Assembly: GCF_000011365.1 (NCBI RefSeq)
Contig: NC_004463.1
Span: forward strand, 1,364,001 to 1,428,000
DNA from: Bradyrhizobium diazoefficiens USDA 110
GTDB taxonomy: Bacteria; Pseudomonadota; Alphaproteobacteria; Rhizobiales; Xanthobacteraceae
Direction: 5' to 3'
DNA length: 64,000 nucleotides
Positions 1-9,131 of this stretch are shown in pieces. Position 1 is the stretch's first letter. Every line of letters begins with the position of its first letter. The notes under the pieces are model-generated. The model saw only the letters and a program-made list of their open reading frames with translations, did not search any database and was not told the DNA's origin. A program made the position numbers and the translations under genes.

Positions 1-1429
1 CGAGCTCGGCCAGCTCTCGGGGAGGCCGGCGCTGGTCGACGGACGCGCCGAGGGCGATGTCGAGGTGGTCCTGATCCCGCCGGACCGGCTGCGGGCCCTG
101 CTGGTCGCCGAAGCCGAGCTCGGCGAGCGCATCATGCGCGCGCTGATTCTGCGCCGGGTCAGCCTGATCCAGGGCGGCGTCGGTGGCCCGGTGCTGATCG
201 GGCCGTCGAACTCCGCCGGCGTGGTGCGCTTGCAGGGCTTCCTCACCCGCAACGGCCAGCCGCATCATCTGCTCGATGCCGACAGCGAGCACGACGCGGC
301 CGAGGTGATCGCGCGTTATTCGCCGAAGCCGGAGGATTGGCCGCTGGTCGTCACCGCCGACGGCAGCGTGCTGCGCAATCCCAGCGAGATCGAGCTCGGC
401 CGCGCCATCGGCATGATCGGCGGAGCGAAGGATGATCGGATCTACGACGTCGCGATCGTCGGCTGCGGGCCGGCAGGGCTCGCGACCGCGGTCTACGCGG
501 CCTCCGAAGGTCTCTCGGTTGCGGTCGTCGATACGCGCGCCTTCGGCGGCCAGGCCGGCGCCAGCGCGCGCATCGAGAACTATCTCGGCTTTCCGACCGG
601 CATCTCGGGTCAGGCCCTGGCCGGCCGCGCCTTCACCCAGGCGCAGAAGTTCGGCGCCGAGATCATGATCCCGATGTCGGTGAAGTCGCTGGACTGTTCG
701 CGCAGTGGCGGCACCTTCGCCCTCGCGCTGGATTGCGGCGACACATTGCGCTCGCGCGCGGTGGTGGTCGCGAGCGGCGCGCGCTATCGCCGGCCGGAGA
801 TCGCAAAGCTCGACACGTTCGAGGGCCGCGGCGTCTGGTACTGGGCCTCTCCGGTCGAGGCGAAGCTGTGCGCCGGCGAGGAGGTCGCCCTGGTCGGCGC
901 CGGCAATTCGGCGGGCCAGGCCGCCGTGTTCCTGTCGGGTCACGCCAAGAAGGTGCTGATGATCATCCGCGGCGGCGGTCTGGGCGCCAGCATGTCGCGC
1001 TATCTCATCGAGCGCATCGAAGCGACGCCGAACATCGAATTGATGTTCAACACCGAGATCACGGCGCTCGAGGGCGACGAGGCCTCGCTGCTGCGGCGCA
1101 TCCGCTGGAAGAGCCGGCTGTCGAGCGACGAGGATTCTGCCGACATCCGCAATCTCTTTCTGTTCGTCGGCGCCGATCCCGCCACCGGCTGGCTCGACGG
1201 CTGCGGCGTGACGCTCGATCGCGGCGGCTTCGTCGTGACGGGCGCGCAGTCCGAGCAGAACCAGGGCCGGCTCGTGGCGCCGCTGGAGACCTCCGTGCCC
1301 GGCGTCTACGCCGTCGGCGACGTCCGCTCCGGCTCGGTCAAGCGCGTCGGCGGCGCCATCGGCGAGGGCGCGCAAGTCGTCGCATCGCTGCACGGCTATC
1401 TCGGCGACGCCGCAAAACCGGCGCTTTAG
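1..1429 (+). CDS. Cyclic-nucleotide-domain FAD oxidoreductase (thioredoxin-reductase-like), 5' partial
   Basis: The reading frame is open from base 2 without a stop, so the gene starts left of the window. The apparent GTG start at 65 is internal. The first ~50 residues match the end of a Crp-type cyclic-nucleotide-binding domain. A thioredoxin-like linker follows (GFLTRNGQPH), then a two-dinucleotide-domain flavoprotein: FAD motif VGCGPAG near 460-480, FGGQAG, the second nucleotide motif VGAGNSAGQ near 895-925, and the C-terminal FAD motif YAVGDVR near 1310. The CxxC redox pair of true thioredoxin reductases is not visible where expected; the chain there reads WASPVEAKL. The protein is therefore probably a regulatory or altered-specificity flavoprotein. 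Family assignment is firm; substrate unknown. Confidence 0.85.
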   Translation, partial: ELGQLSGRPALVDGRAEGDVEVVLIPPDRLRALLVAEAELGERIMRALILRRVSLIQGGVGGPVLIGPSNSAGVVRLQGFLTRNGQPHHLLDADSEHDAAEVIARYSPKPEDWPLVVTADGSVLRNPSEIELGRAIGMIGGAKDDRIYDVAIVGCGPAGLATAVYAASEGLSVAVVDTRAFGGQAGASARIENYLGFPTGISGQALAGRAFTQAQKFGAEIMIPMSVKSLDCSRSGGTFALALDCGDTLRSRAVVVASGARYRRPEIAKLDTFEGRGVWYWASPVEAKLCAGEEVALVGAGNSAGQAAVFLSGHAKKVLMIIRGGGLGASMSRYLIERIEATPNIELMFNTEITALEGDEASLLRRIRWKSRLSSDEDSADIRNLFLFVGADPATGWLDGCGVTLDRGGFVVTGAQSEQNQGRLVAPLETSVPGVYAVGDVRSGSVKRVGGAIGEGAQVVASLHGYLGDAAKPAL

Positions 1430-1554
1430 TCAAGGAGAAGGCAAGCAAATGGCAAGTCGAATCCGGCTTGCCATCTTGCTGCGTCCCACAGACTATCGCC
1501 TGGTCGCGAGGCCAATCGCGCGTGGAAAAACAAGGATTCCCAAGGGAGGACTCA

Positions 1555-1863
1555 ATGGCTGAAATCGTCGTGCTCTACAAAACACCCAAGGATGCTGCGG
1601 CCTTCGACAAGTACTACGCCGAGACCCACATTCCGCTCGCCAAGAAGCTTCCCGGCCTGAAGAAATACGCCGTCAGCAAGGGGCCGGTTGCATCTCCCGC
1701 AGGTCCTTCCGGAATCCATCTCGTCGCCATTCTCACCTTCGACAGCGTGGCCGACATTCAGGCGGCATTCGCCAGTCCGGAAGGCAAGGCGACAGGCGCC
1801 GACGTGCCGAAATTCGCCAGCGGCGGTGCCGACCTCTTGATCTTCGACACCAAGGAAGCGTGA
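1555..1863 (+). CDS. EthD-family small protein
   Basis: 102 residues, starting at an ATG that has a good ribosome site (GGGAGGA, 1544-1550). The chain has the dimeric alpha/beta-barrel EthD pattern: MAEIVVLYKTPKD, then YYAETHIPLAKKLPG, then a central LVAILTFDS strand. EthD relatives are small proteins of mostly unclear function, one of them tied to ethyl tert-butyl ether degradation in actinobacteria. The frame is open well upstream of 1555, but that part is an arginine-rich shadow of the preceding gene. It sits alone between the flavoprotein and a membrane protein, so context does not suggest a substrate. Confidence 0.85.
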   Translation: MAEIVVLYKTPKDAAAFDKYYAETHIPLAKKLPGLKKYAVSKGPVASPAGPSGIHLVAILTFDSVADIQAAFASPEGKATGADVPKFASGGADLLIFDTKEA

Positions 1864-1926
1864 ACAATCGATTCAATTTTGGTCGAAGCCTGCTGTCGTT
1901 TGTGACAGCGATGCAAAAAAAATCAG

Positions 1927-1990
1927 CCATGCGTTTGTCGATTCGCACGATGACGCATGGCTTTGCCCATGCGTGTGACGACAACGCATG
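1927..1990. repeat. Alternating inverted repeats CCATGCGT / ACGCATGG
   Basis: Four copies of one 7-8 base unit alternate in orientation: CCATGCGT at 1927-1934, ACGCATGG at 1953-1960, CCATGCGT at 1967-1974 and ACGCATG at 1984-1990. The middle pair forms a perfect 8-bp stem with a 6-base loop; pairs 1-2 and 3-4 offer an alternative fold. The region lies between the EthD gene and a membrane protein. It has no T-run, so it may be an operator cluster or a structured leader rather than a simple terminator. Confidence 0.55.
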
Positions 1991-2053
1991 TGGCAATCTC
2001 ATGAGGGGCGTAATACTAATCTCCATCTCAATGCAGAGAGTAGGAGAGATGTC

Positions 2054-2563
2054 ATGGTTCTTGGGTTGAGCTTGCCCGTCTTCACGATGGTCCATGTCAT
2101 CATAAGCCTGATCGCCATCGTCGCCGGCCTCGTCGTGATGTTCGGCCTGCTCGGCTCGAAGCCGATGCCGGGCCTCACCGCGATCTTCCTGCTGTTCACG
2201 ATCCTCACCAGCGCGACCGGCTTCCTGTTTCCGTTCAAGGAGCTGTTGCCCTCGCACATCATCGGCATCATTTCGCTGGTGCTGCTCGCGATCGCCTGCA
2301 TCGCGCTCTACGGCATGAAGCTCGCGGGCGTCTGGCGCCCGGTCTACATCGTCACCGCGATGATCTCGCTGTACTTCAACGTCTTCGTGCTGGTGATCCA
2401 GTCGTTCCTGAAAGTGCCGGCGCTCGCCGCGCTCGCGCCCGCCGTGCCGCCGGCGCCGCCGTCCGGCCCGGTGTTCGCCGTGGTGCAGGGCATCGTGCTG
2501 GTGTTCTTCGTGGTGCTGACCATCGGCGCCTGGCGCCGCTTCAGGCCGGTGGCGTTTGCCTGA
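2054..2563 (+). CDS. Small integral membrane protein, unknown function
   Basis: 169 residues, starting at the ATG that follows GGAGAG. The frame is open upstream to 1988, but that extension has no ribosome site and lies in the repeat region. Four to five hydrophobic segments are visible: about residues 10-30, 40-60, 65-90, 100-120 and 145-165. A proline/alanine-rich loop (PAVPPAPPSGP) precedes the last segment, and the end is short and basic (WRRFRPVAFA). It is probably an inner-membrane protein. I do not recognise a named family. Confidence 0.75.
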   Translation: MVLGLSLPVFTMVHVIISLIAIVAGLVVMFGLLGSKPMPGLTAIFLLFTILTSATGFLFPFKELLPSHIIGIISLVLLAIACIALYGMKLAGVWRPVYIVTAMISLYFNVFVLVIQSFLKVPALAALAPAVPPAPPSGPVFAVVQGIVLVFFVVLTIGAWRRFRPVAFA

Positions 2564-2576
2564 TCGCACGAACCCT

Positions 2577-2670
2577 CGTCATTCCGGGGCATCGCGCAGC
2601 GATGAGCCCGGAGTCTCGTGCGACAATTTCCAGATTCCGGGTTCGCGCGGACGCGCGCCCCGGAATGACG
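2577..2670. repeat. Interspersed palindromic repeat, family A (CATTCCGGGGC)
   Basis: An imperfect long palindrome with outer arms TCATTCCGGGGC and GCCCCGGAATGACG and the inner word AGATTCCGGGTTCG. Related copies occur at 49507-49590 and 60377-60478. It fills most of the gap between the membrane protein and the hydrolase. Bradyrhizobium-type genomes carry many such intergenic palindromes; the role is unknown. Confidence 0.8.
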
Positions 2671-2692
2671 TCCCACTGAAAGGAGCCCCACC

Positions 2693-3517
2693 ATGCCCAC
2701 CATCACCACCAAAGACGGCGTCGAGATCTTTTTCAAGGACTGGGGGGCGGGCCAGCCAATCGTGTTCAGCCATGGCTGGCCGCTGTCGGCCGACGACTGG
2801 GACGCGCAGATGATGTTCTTCGTCACGCGCGGCTACCGCGTCATCGCCCATGATCGCCGCGGCCACGGCCGCTCGGCGCAGGTCGCAGACGGCCACGACA
2901 TGGATCACTATGCCGACGACCTTGCGGCGGTCACCGCGCATCTCGACCTGAAGAATGCCATTCACGTCGGCCATTCCACCGGCGGCGGCGAGGTCGTGCA
3001 TTACATCGCGCGCCATGGCGAGAGCCGGGTGGCGAAGGCCGCGATCCTCTCCGCGGTGCCGCCGCTGATGGTGCAGACCGCAGCCAATCCCGGCGGCCTG
3101 CCGAAGAGCGTGTTCGACGACTTCCAGGTGCAACTCGCCGCCGGCCGCTCGGCGTTCTATCGCGACATCGCCGCCGGCCCGTTCTACGGCTACAACCGTC
3201 CCGGCGCCAAACCGTCGGAAGCGGTGATCCAGAACTGGTGGCGTCAGGGCATGATGGGCGGCGCCAAGGCGCATTACGACGGCATCGTCGCGTTCTCGCA
3301 GACCGACTTCACCGAGGACCTGAAGAAGATCAACGTGCCCGTGCTGGTGATGCACGGCGACGACGACCAGATCGTGCCTTACGCCGACTCCGCGCCGTTG
3401 TCCGCGAAGCTGCTCAAGAAGGGCGTCCTGAAGACCTACAAGGGCTTCCCGCACGGCATGCCGACGACGCATGCCGAGACCATCAACGCGGACCTGCTGG
3501 CGTTCTTCAAAGAGTAA
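2693..3517 (+). CDS. Alpha/beta hydrolase, cofactor-free haloperoxidase-like
   Basis: 274 residues, full length for the family. The ribosome site AAAGGAG precedes the ATG. The nucleophile elbow is GHSTGG (Ser95), the acid is in HGDDDQIVP (Asp225 most likely) and the base is in GFPHG (His254). The oxyanion-hole HGWPL sits near residues 27-31. This arrangement matches non-haem chloroperoxidases and related esterases, cytoplasmic enzymes that hydrolyse small esters and can show perhydrolase activity. It stands alone, convergent with the TetR gene. The physiological substrate cannot be told from sequence. Confidence 0.9.
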   Translation: MPTITTKDGVEIFFKDWGAGQPIVFSHGWPLSADDWDAQMMFFVTRGYRVIAHDRRGHGRSAQVADGHDMDHYADDLAAVTAHLDLKNAIHVGHSTGGGEVVHYIARHGESRVAKAAILSAVPPLMVQTAANPGGLPKSVFDDFQVQLAAGRSAFYRDIAAGPFYGYNRPGAKPSEAVIQNWWRQGMMGGAKAHYDGIVAFSQTDFTEDLKKINVPVLVMHGDDDQIVPYADSAPLSAKLLKKGVLKTYKGFPHGMPTTHAETINADLLAFFKE

Positions 3518-3522
3518 GTCCG

Positions 3523-3554
3523 CGCTTACCCTCCCCTCCAGGGGAGGGTAAGCG
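3523..3554. terminator. Perfect hairpin between convergent genes
   Basis: A 14-bp perfect stem (CGCTTACCCTCCCC and its complement) with a TCCA loop lies between the hydrolase stop and the TetR stop. It has no clear T-run, so factor-independent termination is unproven. The position between convergent genes and the perfect symmetry suggest a bidirectional transcription end or a short palindromic repeat. Confidence 0.5.
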
Positions 3555-3555
3555 A

Positions 3556-4197
3556 TCACTTCAATATCGCCCTGATCGCATCGAACGTGCGCTTCACGAA
3601 AGCCTCCGGCTTCTCCCGCGCACCTTCGCCGATCCAGCTCTCGCCGCCGACGCGCATCGCGCCGGTGGCGATCATGGCGACGAGCCGCGCCTTCAGCCGG
3701 TCCGACTTGCGGCCGGAGCGTTGCGTGAGCCCGTCCGCCAGTGCGCGCTCGAGCTTTTCGTATTTGAGCTGGTCGCGCGCGTGGAGCGCGGGATTGTCGC
3801 GCTTGAGCCGCGACATCGCTGCCGCCTCGGTCGGATCGATCCGCTTGACCGCCGCGGCGATCGCATTCTCCGCCGCCGTCAGCATGGATTCGTCCGCAGG
3901 CCGTGCGAGAATCTCGGAGACCAGCGCCGCCGCGGCATCCTCCTGCCAGGCGGCGACCACGTCCTCCTTCGAGGCGAAATAATGGAAGAAGCTGCGGCGC
4001 GACACATCGGCAGCGGCCGCAATGTCGTCGATAGTCGTGGTCTCGAAGCCGCGCTCCAGGAACAGCGCCATCGCCGCGCGCTTCAGCCGCTCGCGGGTCT
4101 GCTGCTGCTTGCGCTCGCGCAGGCCGGGCGCCGCCGGGGATTGTTCTCCGGAGGACAAGGGCTTGGCGCGTCTGCTAGCGTGCTTCGAAGCCTTCAA
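3556..4197 (-). CDS. TetR/AcrR-family repressor
   Basis: 213 residues. The N-terminal helix-turn-helix is clear: RERLKRAAMALFLERGFE, then TTIDDIAAAADVSRRSFFHYF at about residues 36-70, including the FFHYF..K ending typical of TetR proteins. The rest is an all-helical ligand-binding and dimer domain with no recognisable specificity. The first ~27 residues are a basic, flexible extension. It is divergent from the SDR gene at 4287, and a 23-base palindrome lies between the two starts. It therefore probably represses itself and the SDR/epimerase pair; that is inference from layout. Confidence 0.9.
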   Translation of the reverse strand: MKASKHASRRAKPLSSGEQSPAAPGLRERKQQQTRERLKRAAMALFLERGFETTTIDDIAAAADVSRRSFFHYFASKEDVVAAWQEDAAAALVSEILARPADESMLTAAENAIAAAVKRIDPTEAAAMSRLKRDNPALHARDQLKYEKLERALADGLTQRSGRKSDRLKARLVAMIATGAMRVGGESWIGEGAREKPEAFVKRTFDAIRAILK

Positions 4198-4214
4198 ATT
4201 ATTTCACCTCTTGC

Positions 4215-4237
4215 AAATTTGCACTTAGTGCACATTT
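4215..4237. promoter_or_regulatory. Putative TetR operator palindrome
   Basis: Ten-base arms AAATTTGCAC and GTGCACATTT flank TTA. Nine of ten positions are complementary and the core TGCACTTAGTGCA is perfect. It lies between the divergent TetR gene (start 4197) and SDR gene (start 4287), where an autoregulatory operator is expected. Confidence 0.7.
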
Positions 4238-4286
4238 AGACCGGTCGCGGGCCTTATTCCACCCCCTGATAGCCTGGAGCTATGGC

Positions 4287-5225
4287 ATGACCGACTGGAC
4301 CACGGCAGACATCCCCTCCCTCAGCGGCAGGACCGCCGTCGTGACCGGCGCGACGGGCGGGCTCGGCTACGAGACGGCGATGGCGCTGGCGGGCGCCGGT
4401 GCCATTGTCATACTCACCGGACGCAACGACGCAAAGGGACTGCGGGCGATCGAGGGCATTTGCGAGCGGTTTCCCGATGCGCTGATCGCCTACGAGCATC
4501 TCGACCTCGCCAGCCTGTCCTCCGTGGCCGATTTCGCCAAGCGCTTTGCCGCCGGCAACGAGCAGCTCGACCTCCTCGTCAACAATGCCGGCGTGATGGC
4601 GCTGCCGAAACGGCAGCAGACCGAGGATGGCTTCGAGATGCAGCTCGGTACCAACTATCTCGGCCATTACGCGCTGACGGCGCGCCTGTTGCCGCAGCTT
4701 CGCCGGGCGAAAGCGTCTCGAATCGTCAATCTCTCGAGCCTCGCGCACCGCTCCGGCGCGATCAATTTCGATGATCTGCAAGGCAAGCGTTCCTATCGTC
4801 CGTGGCGGGCCTACTGCCAGTCCAAGCTGGCGATGCTGATGTTTGCCTTGGAATTGCAGCGTCGCAGCCTCGCCGCCGGCTGGGGCGTGACCAGCGTTGC
4901 CGCCCATCCCGGCTACGCGCGGACCGATCTCATTGCGAACGGGCCGGGCGCCAACACGCTCCAGTGGCGCGTCGGCCGTTGGCTGCAGCCGTTTATCAGC
5001 CAGTCCGCCGCCGAGGGCGCGCTGCCCACGCTGTTCGCGGCGACCTCGCCGGCGGCCGAGCCCGGCGGCTATTACGGTCCGAACAGGTTCTATGAATTGA
5101 AGGGGCCGCCAGCGCCGGCGAAAATCACGCCGCAGGCCAGGGATTTCGCCGCGGCGGCCATGCTGTGGGATGTCTCGGCAACGCTGACCGGTGTATCCTT
5201 CGACGACATCGCGGTCGCCGCATGA
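4287..5225 (+). CDS. Short-chain dehydrogenase/reductase
   Basis: 312 residues. The Rossmann glycine motif TGATGGLG lies at about residues 20-27, NNAG near 97, the catalytic serine in VNLSS, and YCQSK (Tyr and Lys) near 170-175. The C-terminal extension and overall length fit the retinol-dehydrogenase/WWOX-like branch, which reduces or oxidises carbonyls with NADP(H). It heads a two-gene unit with the epimerase-like gene and faces a TetR gene, so it is probably induced by the TetR ligand. The actual substrate is unknown. Confidence 0.9.
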   Translation: MTDWTTADIPSLSGRTAVVTGATGGLGYETAMALAGAGAIVILTGRNDAKGLRAIEGICERFPDALIAYEHLDLASLSSVADFAKRFAAGNEQLDLLVNNAGVMALPKRQQTEDGFEMQLGTNYLGHYALTARLLPQLRRAKASRIVNLSSLAHRSGAINFDDLQGKRSYRPWRAYCQSKLAMLMFALELQRRSLAAGWGVTSVAAHPGYARTDLIANGPGANTLQWRVGRWLQPFISQSAAEGALPTLFAATSPAAEPGGYYGPNRFYELKGPPAPAKITPQARDFAAAAMLWDVSATLTGVSFDDIAVAA

Positions 5226-5251
5226 GCCGCGACGCTGTTGGGGACGTCCCG

Positions 5252-5911
5252 ATGCAAGTCATCATCTTTGGCGCGACCGGCATGGTCGGGCAGGGCGTCT
5301 TGCGCGAGTGCCTGGTCGATGCCGGCATCGACCGCGTGCTCGTGGTCGGCCGCAGTCCGACCGGCGTGCGCAACGCCAAGCTCACCGAGATCATCCACGA
5401 CGATTTCACGAACTATTCGGCGATCGAGTCTCAACTGACCGGCTTCGACGCCTGTTTCTTCTGCCTCGGCGTCTCCTCGATCGGCATGAGCGAGGAGCGC
5501 TATCGTCATCTCACCTATGACCTCACGCTCGCCGCGGCGACGACGCTGGCGCGGCTCAATCCGCAGATGACTTTCACCTATGTCACTGGCGCCCACACCG
5601 ACTCCACCGAGCAGGGCTCGCGGATGTGGGCGCGGGTCAAGGGCAAGACCGAAAACGATCTGCTCAAGCTGCCGTTCAAGGGCGCCTACATGTTCCGGCC
5701 CGGCGCGATCCAGCCCCTGCATGGTGCCCGCTCCAAGACCGCCTGGGTGCAGGCCGTGTATGCCGCAACCTGGCCACTCTGGTCGGTGCTGCGCCGGATT
5801 TCGCCGCGGCTCGTCACCTCCACCGAGCAGATGGGCCGCGCCATGATCCGCGTCGCCCGGGAGGGGTATCCGCGCAAGGTGCTGGAGATGGAGGATATCA
5901 ATAGCCTCTAG
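5252..5911 (+). CDS. NAD(P)-binding epimerase-like protein
   Basis: 219 residues from the ATG at 5252, preceded by GGGGA at 5240-5244. An in-frame ATG at 5222 overlaps the SDR stop as ATGA and would add ten residues; either could be used. The start MQVIIFGATGMVGQG is the glycine-rich Rossmann motif of atypical SDRs. YVTGAHTDS follows near the middle. The protein is short for sugar epimerases and resembles NmrA/HSCARG-like NAD(P)-sensing or oxidoreductase proteins. It is co-transcribed with the SDR gene. Confidence 0.8.
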   Translation: MQVIIFGATGMVGQGVLRECLVDAGIDRVLVVGRSPTGVRNAKLTEIIHDDFTNYSAIESQLTGFDACFFCLGVSSIGMSEERYRHLTYDLTLAAATTLARLNPQMTFTYVTGAHTDSTEQGSRMWARVKGKTENDLLKLPFKGAYMFRPGAIQPLHGARSKTAWVQAVYAATWPLWSVLRRISPRLVTSTEQMGRAMIRVAREGYPRKVLEMEDINSL

Positions 5912-5983
5912 TCCGCCGGGTCGTTAGTTCTAAGGAAATTTCCGCGGCCGCGCGCGTTGGGCCGTATCCGCCCCCGAGGAGAA

Positions 5984-6436
5984 ATGCCGGCGATGTCGCC
6001 CCAGCTCAAACTGATCGCGCTCGATGCCGACGATCTCGCCGTGATCTCCACCCATGTGCAGGATGCCCGGGTGCAGGCCTCGGACATCATCTGGCGGCAG
6101 AGCGAGAAACGGCTGGTGGTCGGCATGAGCCGGCTGGACTGGGAGCAGACGCTGGACGGCGAGACCGAGCCGCGCCGGCTGGTCGCCGCGCTCCGCTTCG
6201 ACCGCGTGCTTGCCTGCAAATCGCGCAACATCGACCTCGGAGCCCCGGACGAGGTTCTGGACCTCGTCGGCATCGAGTTTCACCCCCAGGACGGCCACGA
6301 CGAGGAGCCCGGCGGCAGCGCCCTGCTCTTGTTCGCCCAGGGCGGCGCCATCCGCCTCGATGTCGAATGCCTCGAATGCGAGCTGACCGATCTCGGGGCG
6401 GACGAACTGGGGACGGGGATCGAAGCGGAGGGGTGA
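5984..6436 (+). CDS. DUF2948-family protein
   Basis: 150 residues. The ATG at 5984 follows GAGGAGA; a second ATG lies three codons on. The chain LKLIALDADDLAVISTHVQDA, continuing to IWRQSEKRLVVGMSRLDWE, is the DUF2948 signature, a conserved alphaproteobacterial protein of unknown role found beside hisD. It is soluble with no obvious catalytic motif. A repeat of family C separates it from hisD. Confidence 0.85.
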   Translation: MPAMSPQLKLIALDADDLAVISTHVQDARVQASDIIWRQSEKRLVVGMSRLDWEQTLDGETEPRRLVAALRFDRVLACKSRNIDLGAPDEVLDLVGIEFHPQDGHDEEPGGSALLLFAQGGAIRLDVECLECELTDLGADELGTGIEAEG

Positions 6437-6462
6437 GGAATGGGAATGACCCCACTCCTGCT

Positions 6463-6584
6463 GTCGTCCTGGCGAAAGCCAGGACCCATTACCACCGGTG
6501 GTCGTGATGGAGTGGGCCGGAACCACATCCTGCTTCAATTACAACAAGTTGGGGTAATGGGTCCTGGCTTTCGCCAGGACGACA
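6463..6584. repeat. Interspersed inverted repeat, family C (ATGGGTCCTGGC)
   Basis: Arms reading GTCGTCCTGGCGAAAGCCAG...GACCCATTACC and their complement GGTAATGGGTCCTGGC...GGACGAC enclose a variable centre. Related copies lie at 44691-44857 and 53080-53212. It occupies the gap before hisD. Confidence 0.8.
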
Positions 6585-6712
6585 TCGAAGCAGGATGGCG
6601 ATGGGCGACGACGACGTCTCGCAAGGGTTGACGGCGGGAGGCCGTCGCGCCATTGAGCAGGGGACCTGGTGCGCCAATCGCCCCGAGAAACCAGCCAGAA
6701 GCCAAGCCAGAC

Positions 6713-8008
6713 ATGCCCGTTCGCCTCGACCGCAGCAGCGCCGATTTTGACCAGCGATTCGCGGCCTTCCTCGCCGCCAAGCGCGAGGTCTCGGCCGACG
6801 TGGAGGCCGCCGCGCGCGCGATCGTCGACGACGTGGCGAGGCGCGGCGACGCGGCCCTTCTCGAGGCCACGGCGAAGTTCGACCGGCTGACACTGGACGC
6901 ATCCGGCCTTCGCGTCTCGGCCGCCGAGATCGAGGCTGCGGTGAAGGCCTGCGATGCCGCGACGCTGGATGCCTTGAGCCTCGCGCGCGACCGCATCGAG
7001 ACCTATCATCGCCGCCAATTGCCGAAGGACGAGCGCTTCACCGATCCGCTCGGCGTCGAGCTCGGCTGGCGCTACACCGCGATCGAGTCCGCCGGCCTCT
7101 ACGTGCCCGGGGGAACTGCCGCCTATCCGTCCTCGGTGCTGATGAACGCGGTGCCCGCGAAGGTCGCCGGCGTCTCGCGCCTCGTGATGGTGGTGCCCTC
7201 GCCGGACGGCAAGCTCAATCCGCTGGTGCTGGCGGCGGCAAGGCTCGGCGGCGTCACCGAGATCTACCGCGTCGGCGGCGCGCAGGCCGTCGCCGCGCTC
7301 GCGCACGGCACCGCCACCATCGCGCCGGTCGCAAAAATCGTCGGCCCCGGCAATGCCTATGTCGCCGCAGCCAAACGGCTGGTGTTCGGCAAGGTCGGCA
7401 TCGACATGATCGCCGGTCCCTCCGAGGTGCTGGTCATTGCCGACGACACCGGCAATGCCGACTGGATCGCCGCCGACCTGCTCGCGCAGGCCGAGCACGA
7501 CACGAGTGCGCAATCGATCCTGATCACCGATTCCGCACGCCTTGCCGCCGATGTCGAGAAGGCGGTCGAGGCGCAGCTGAAGACGCTGCCGCGCACCGCG
7601 ATCGCGAGCGCCTCCTGGGCCGACTTCGGCGCCATCATCATGGTGAAGAATCTCAACGACGCCATCCCGCTTGCGGATGCGATTGCCGCCGAGCATCTCG
7701 AGATCATGACGACCGATCCCGACGCGCTCGCCGCAAGGATCCGCAATGCCGGCGCGGTGTTCCTCGGCGCGCATACGCCGGAGGCGATCGGCGATTATGT
7801 CGGCGGCTCCAACCACGTGCTGCCGACGGCGCGCTCGGCGCGGTTCTCCTCGGGCCTCTCGGTGCACGACTTCATGAAGCGCACCTCGATCCTGAAATGC
7901 GGCCCGGATCAGCTTCGTGCGCTGGGACCCGCCGCGATGACGCTTGGCAAGGCGGAAGGGCTGGACGCCCATTCGCGCTCGATCGGATTGCGCCTCAATC
8001 TGTCATGA
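6713..8008 (+). CDS. hisD: Histidinol dehydrogenase
   Basis: 431 residues, the usual length. HisD oxidises L-histidinol to L-histidine in two NAD-dependent steps, the end of histidine biosynthesis, using one zinc per subunit. The family signatures are present: [38 protein letters not shown], the zinc-binding QAEHD, and near the end the SNHVLPT and SGLSVHDF boxes. The ATG at 6713 is preferred because homologues begin MPVRLD; the frame is open upstream to 6653. It overlaps the next gene by four bases (ATGA), indicating one transcript. Confidence 0.97.
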   Translation: MPVRLDRSSADFDQRFAAFLAAKREVSADVEAAARAIVDDVARRGDAALLEATAKFDRLTLDASGLRVSAAEIEAAVKACDAATLDALSLARDRIETYHRRQLPKDERFTDPLGVELGWRYTAIESAGLYVPGGTAAYPSSVLMNAVPAKVAGVSRLVMVVPSPDGKLNPLVLAAARLGGVTEIYRVGGAQAVAALAHGTATIAPVAKIVGPGNAYVAAAKRLVFGKVGIDMIAGPSEVLVIADDTGNADWIAADLLAQAEHDTSAQSILITDSARLAADVEKAVEAQLKTLPRTAIASASWADFGAIIMVKNLNDAIPLADAIAAEHLEIMTTDPDALAARIRNAGAVFLGAHTPEAIGDYVGGSNHVLPTARSARFSSGLSVHDFMKRTSILKCGPDQLRALGPAAMTLGKAEGLDAHSRSIGLRLNLS

Positions 8009-8502
8009 CAAAGCCGCCCGAACAGGACGACTCCAACAATCGCATCGTCGCGGTCACCCTCGACGAGGAATCGATCGGCCGTTCCGGGCCCGACATCGAG
8101 CATGAGCGCGCGATTGCGATCTACGACCTGATCGAGCAGAACCTGTTCGCGCCGGAGGGCGCCGACGGGAAGGGGCCGTTCACGCTGCATATCGGCATCA
8201 CCGGCAACCGCCTGATGTTCGACATCCGCCGCGAGGACGGCGCGCCCGTGGTCGTGCATCTGTTGTCGCTGGGGCCGTTCCGCGGGATCGTGAAGGACTA
8301 TTTCATGATCTGCGACAGCTATTACCAGGCGATCCGCACCGCGACCCCGGACAAGATCGAGGCCATCGACATGGGCCGCCGCGGCATCCATGACGAGGGA
8401 TCGCGCACGCTCCAGGAGCGGCTGAAGGGCAAGGTGCGGGTCGACTTCGAGACCTCGCGCCGGCTGTTCACGCTCATTACTGTTCTGCACTGGAAGGGGT
8501 AA
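8005..8502 (+). CDS. UPF0262 family protein
   Basis: 165 residues. The start ATG overlaps the hisD stop (ATGA). The segments [27 protein letters not shown] and [18 protein letters not shown] identify the UPF0262 family, conserved in alphaproteobacteria next to hisD and of unknown function. It is soluble and acidic, with no membrane segment or known catalytic motif. Co-translation with hisD and the phosphatase gene is likely. Confidence 0.92.
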   Translation: MTKPPEQDDSNNRIVAVTLDEESIGRSGPDIEHERAIAIYDLIEQNLFAPEGADGKGPFTLHIGITGNRLMFDIRREDGAPVVVHLLSLGPFRGIVKDYFMICDSYYQAIRTATPDKIEAIDMGRRGIHDEGSRTLQERLKGKVRVDFETSRRLFTLITVLHWKG

Positions 8503-8508
8503 GCGCGG

Positions 8509-8976
8509 ATGGCTGCGCCCCCACGCGCACGCGATCCGCAATCGGTGCTGTTCGCCTGCGCGATGAACAGCGTGCGCTCGCCGATGGCCGAGAGCCTGCT
8601 GCGGCACATGTTTCCGCAGGGCCTCTACGTGAAGTCGGCCGGCGCCAGGAAGGGCGAGCTCGATCCTTTCGCCGTTGCCGTGATGGCCGAGCTCGGCCAG
8701 GACATCTCCGTCCACAGGCCGCAGACCTTCGAGGAGCTGGAGGACTGGGAGGGGCTGAATTTCGACCTCATCATCACGCTGTCGCCGGAGGCGCATCATA
8801 AGGCGCTGGAGCTGACCCGCACGCTCGCGGCCGACGTCGAATACTGGCCGACCCAGGATCCCACCACCATCGAAGGCAGCCGCGACCAGAAGCTCGCCGC
8901 CTACCGCGAGGTCTGCGACCAGCTGCTGCTGCGCATCCGCCGGCGCTTCGCGAAAGTGGGGGCGGCGAGCGGGTAG
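8509..8976 (+). CDS. Low-molecular-weight protein-tyrosine-phosphatase-like protein
   Basis: 155 residues. The P-loop CAMNSVRS at residues 17-24 is a C-x5-R-S phosphatase signature (Cys17, Arg23), and the later WPTQDPT carries the expected acid. Related proteins include arsenate reductases of the ArsC/Wzb fold, but the conserved place beside hisD and UPF0262 points to a housekeeping phosphatase. It starts six bases after the preceding stop, so it is in the same operon. Confidence 0.88.
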   Translation: MAAPPRARDPQSVLFACAMNSVRSPMAESLLRHMFPQGLYVKSAGARKGELDPFAVAVMAELGQDISVHRPQTFEELEDWEGLNFDLIITLSPEAHHKALELTRTLAADVEYWPTQDPTTIEGSRDQKLAAYREVCDQLLLRIRRRFAKVGAASG

Positions 8977-9131
8977 CATCCGGCGGGCGTAACACCCGCG
9001 TCACAGACTGCAGGCACAGGCATGTCGGACACCTCGAATCAGCAAAGTCCGGGTTCCCGGGTTGTGAAATCAGCCCCCTTCCGATAGGTTCCGCGCGCAA
9101 TTCACCCCTGCCTCATCCCCAAAATCACCTG

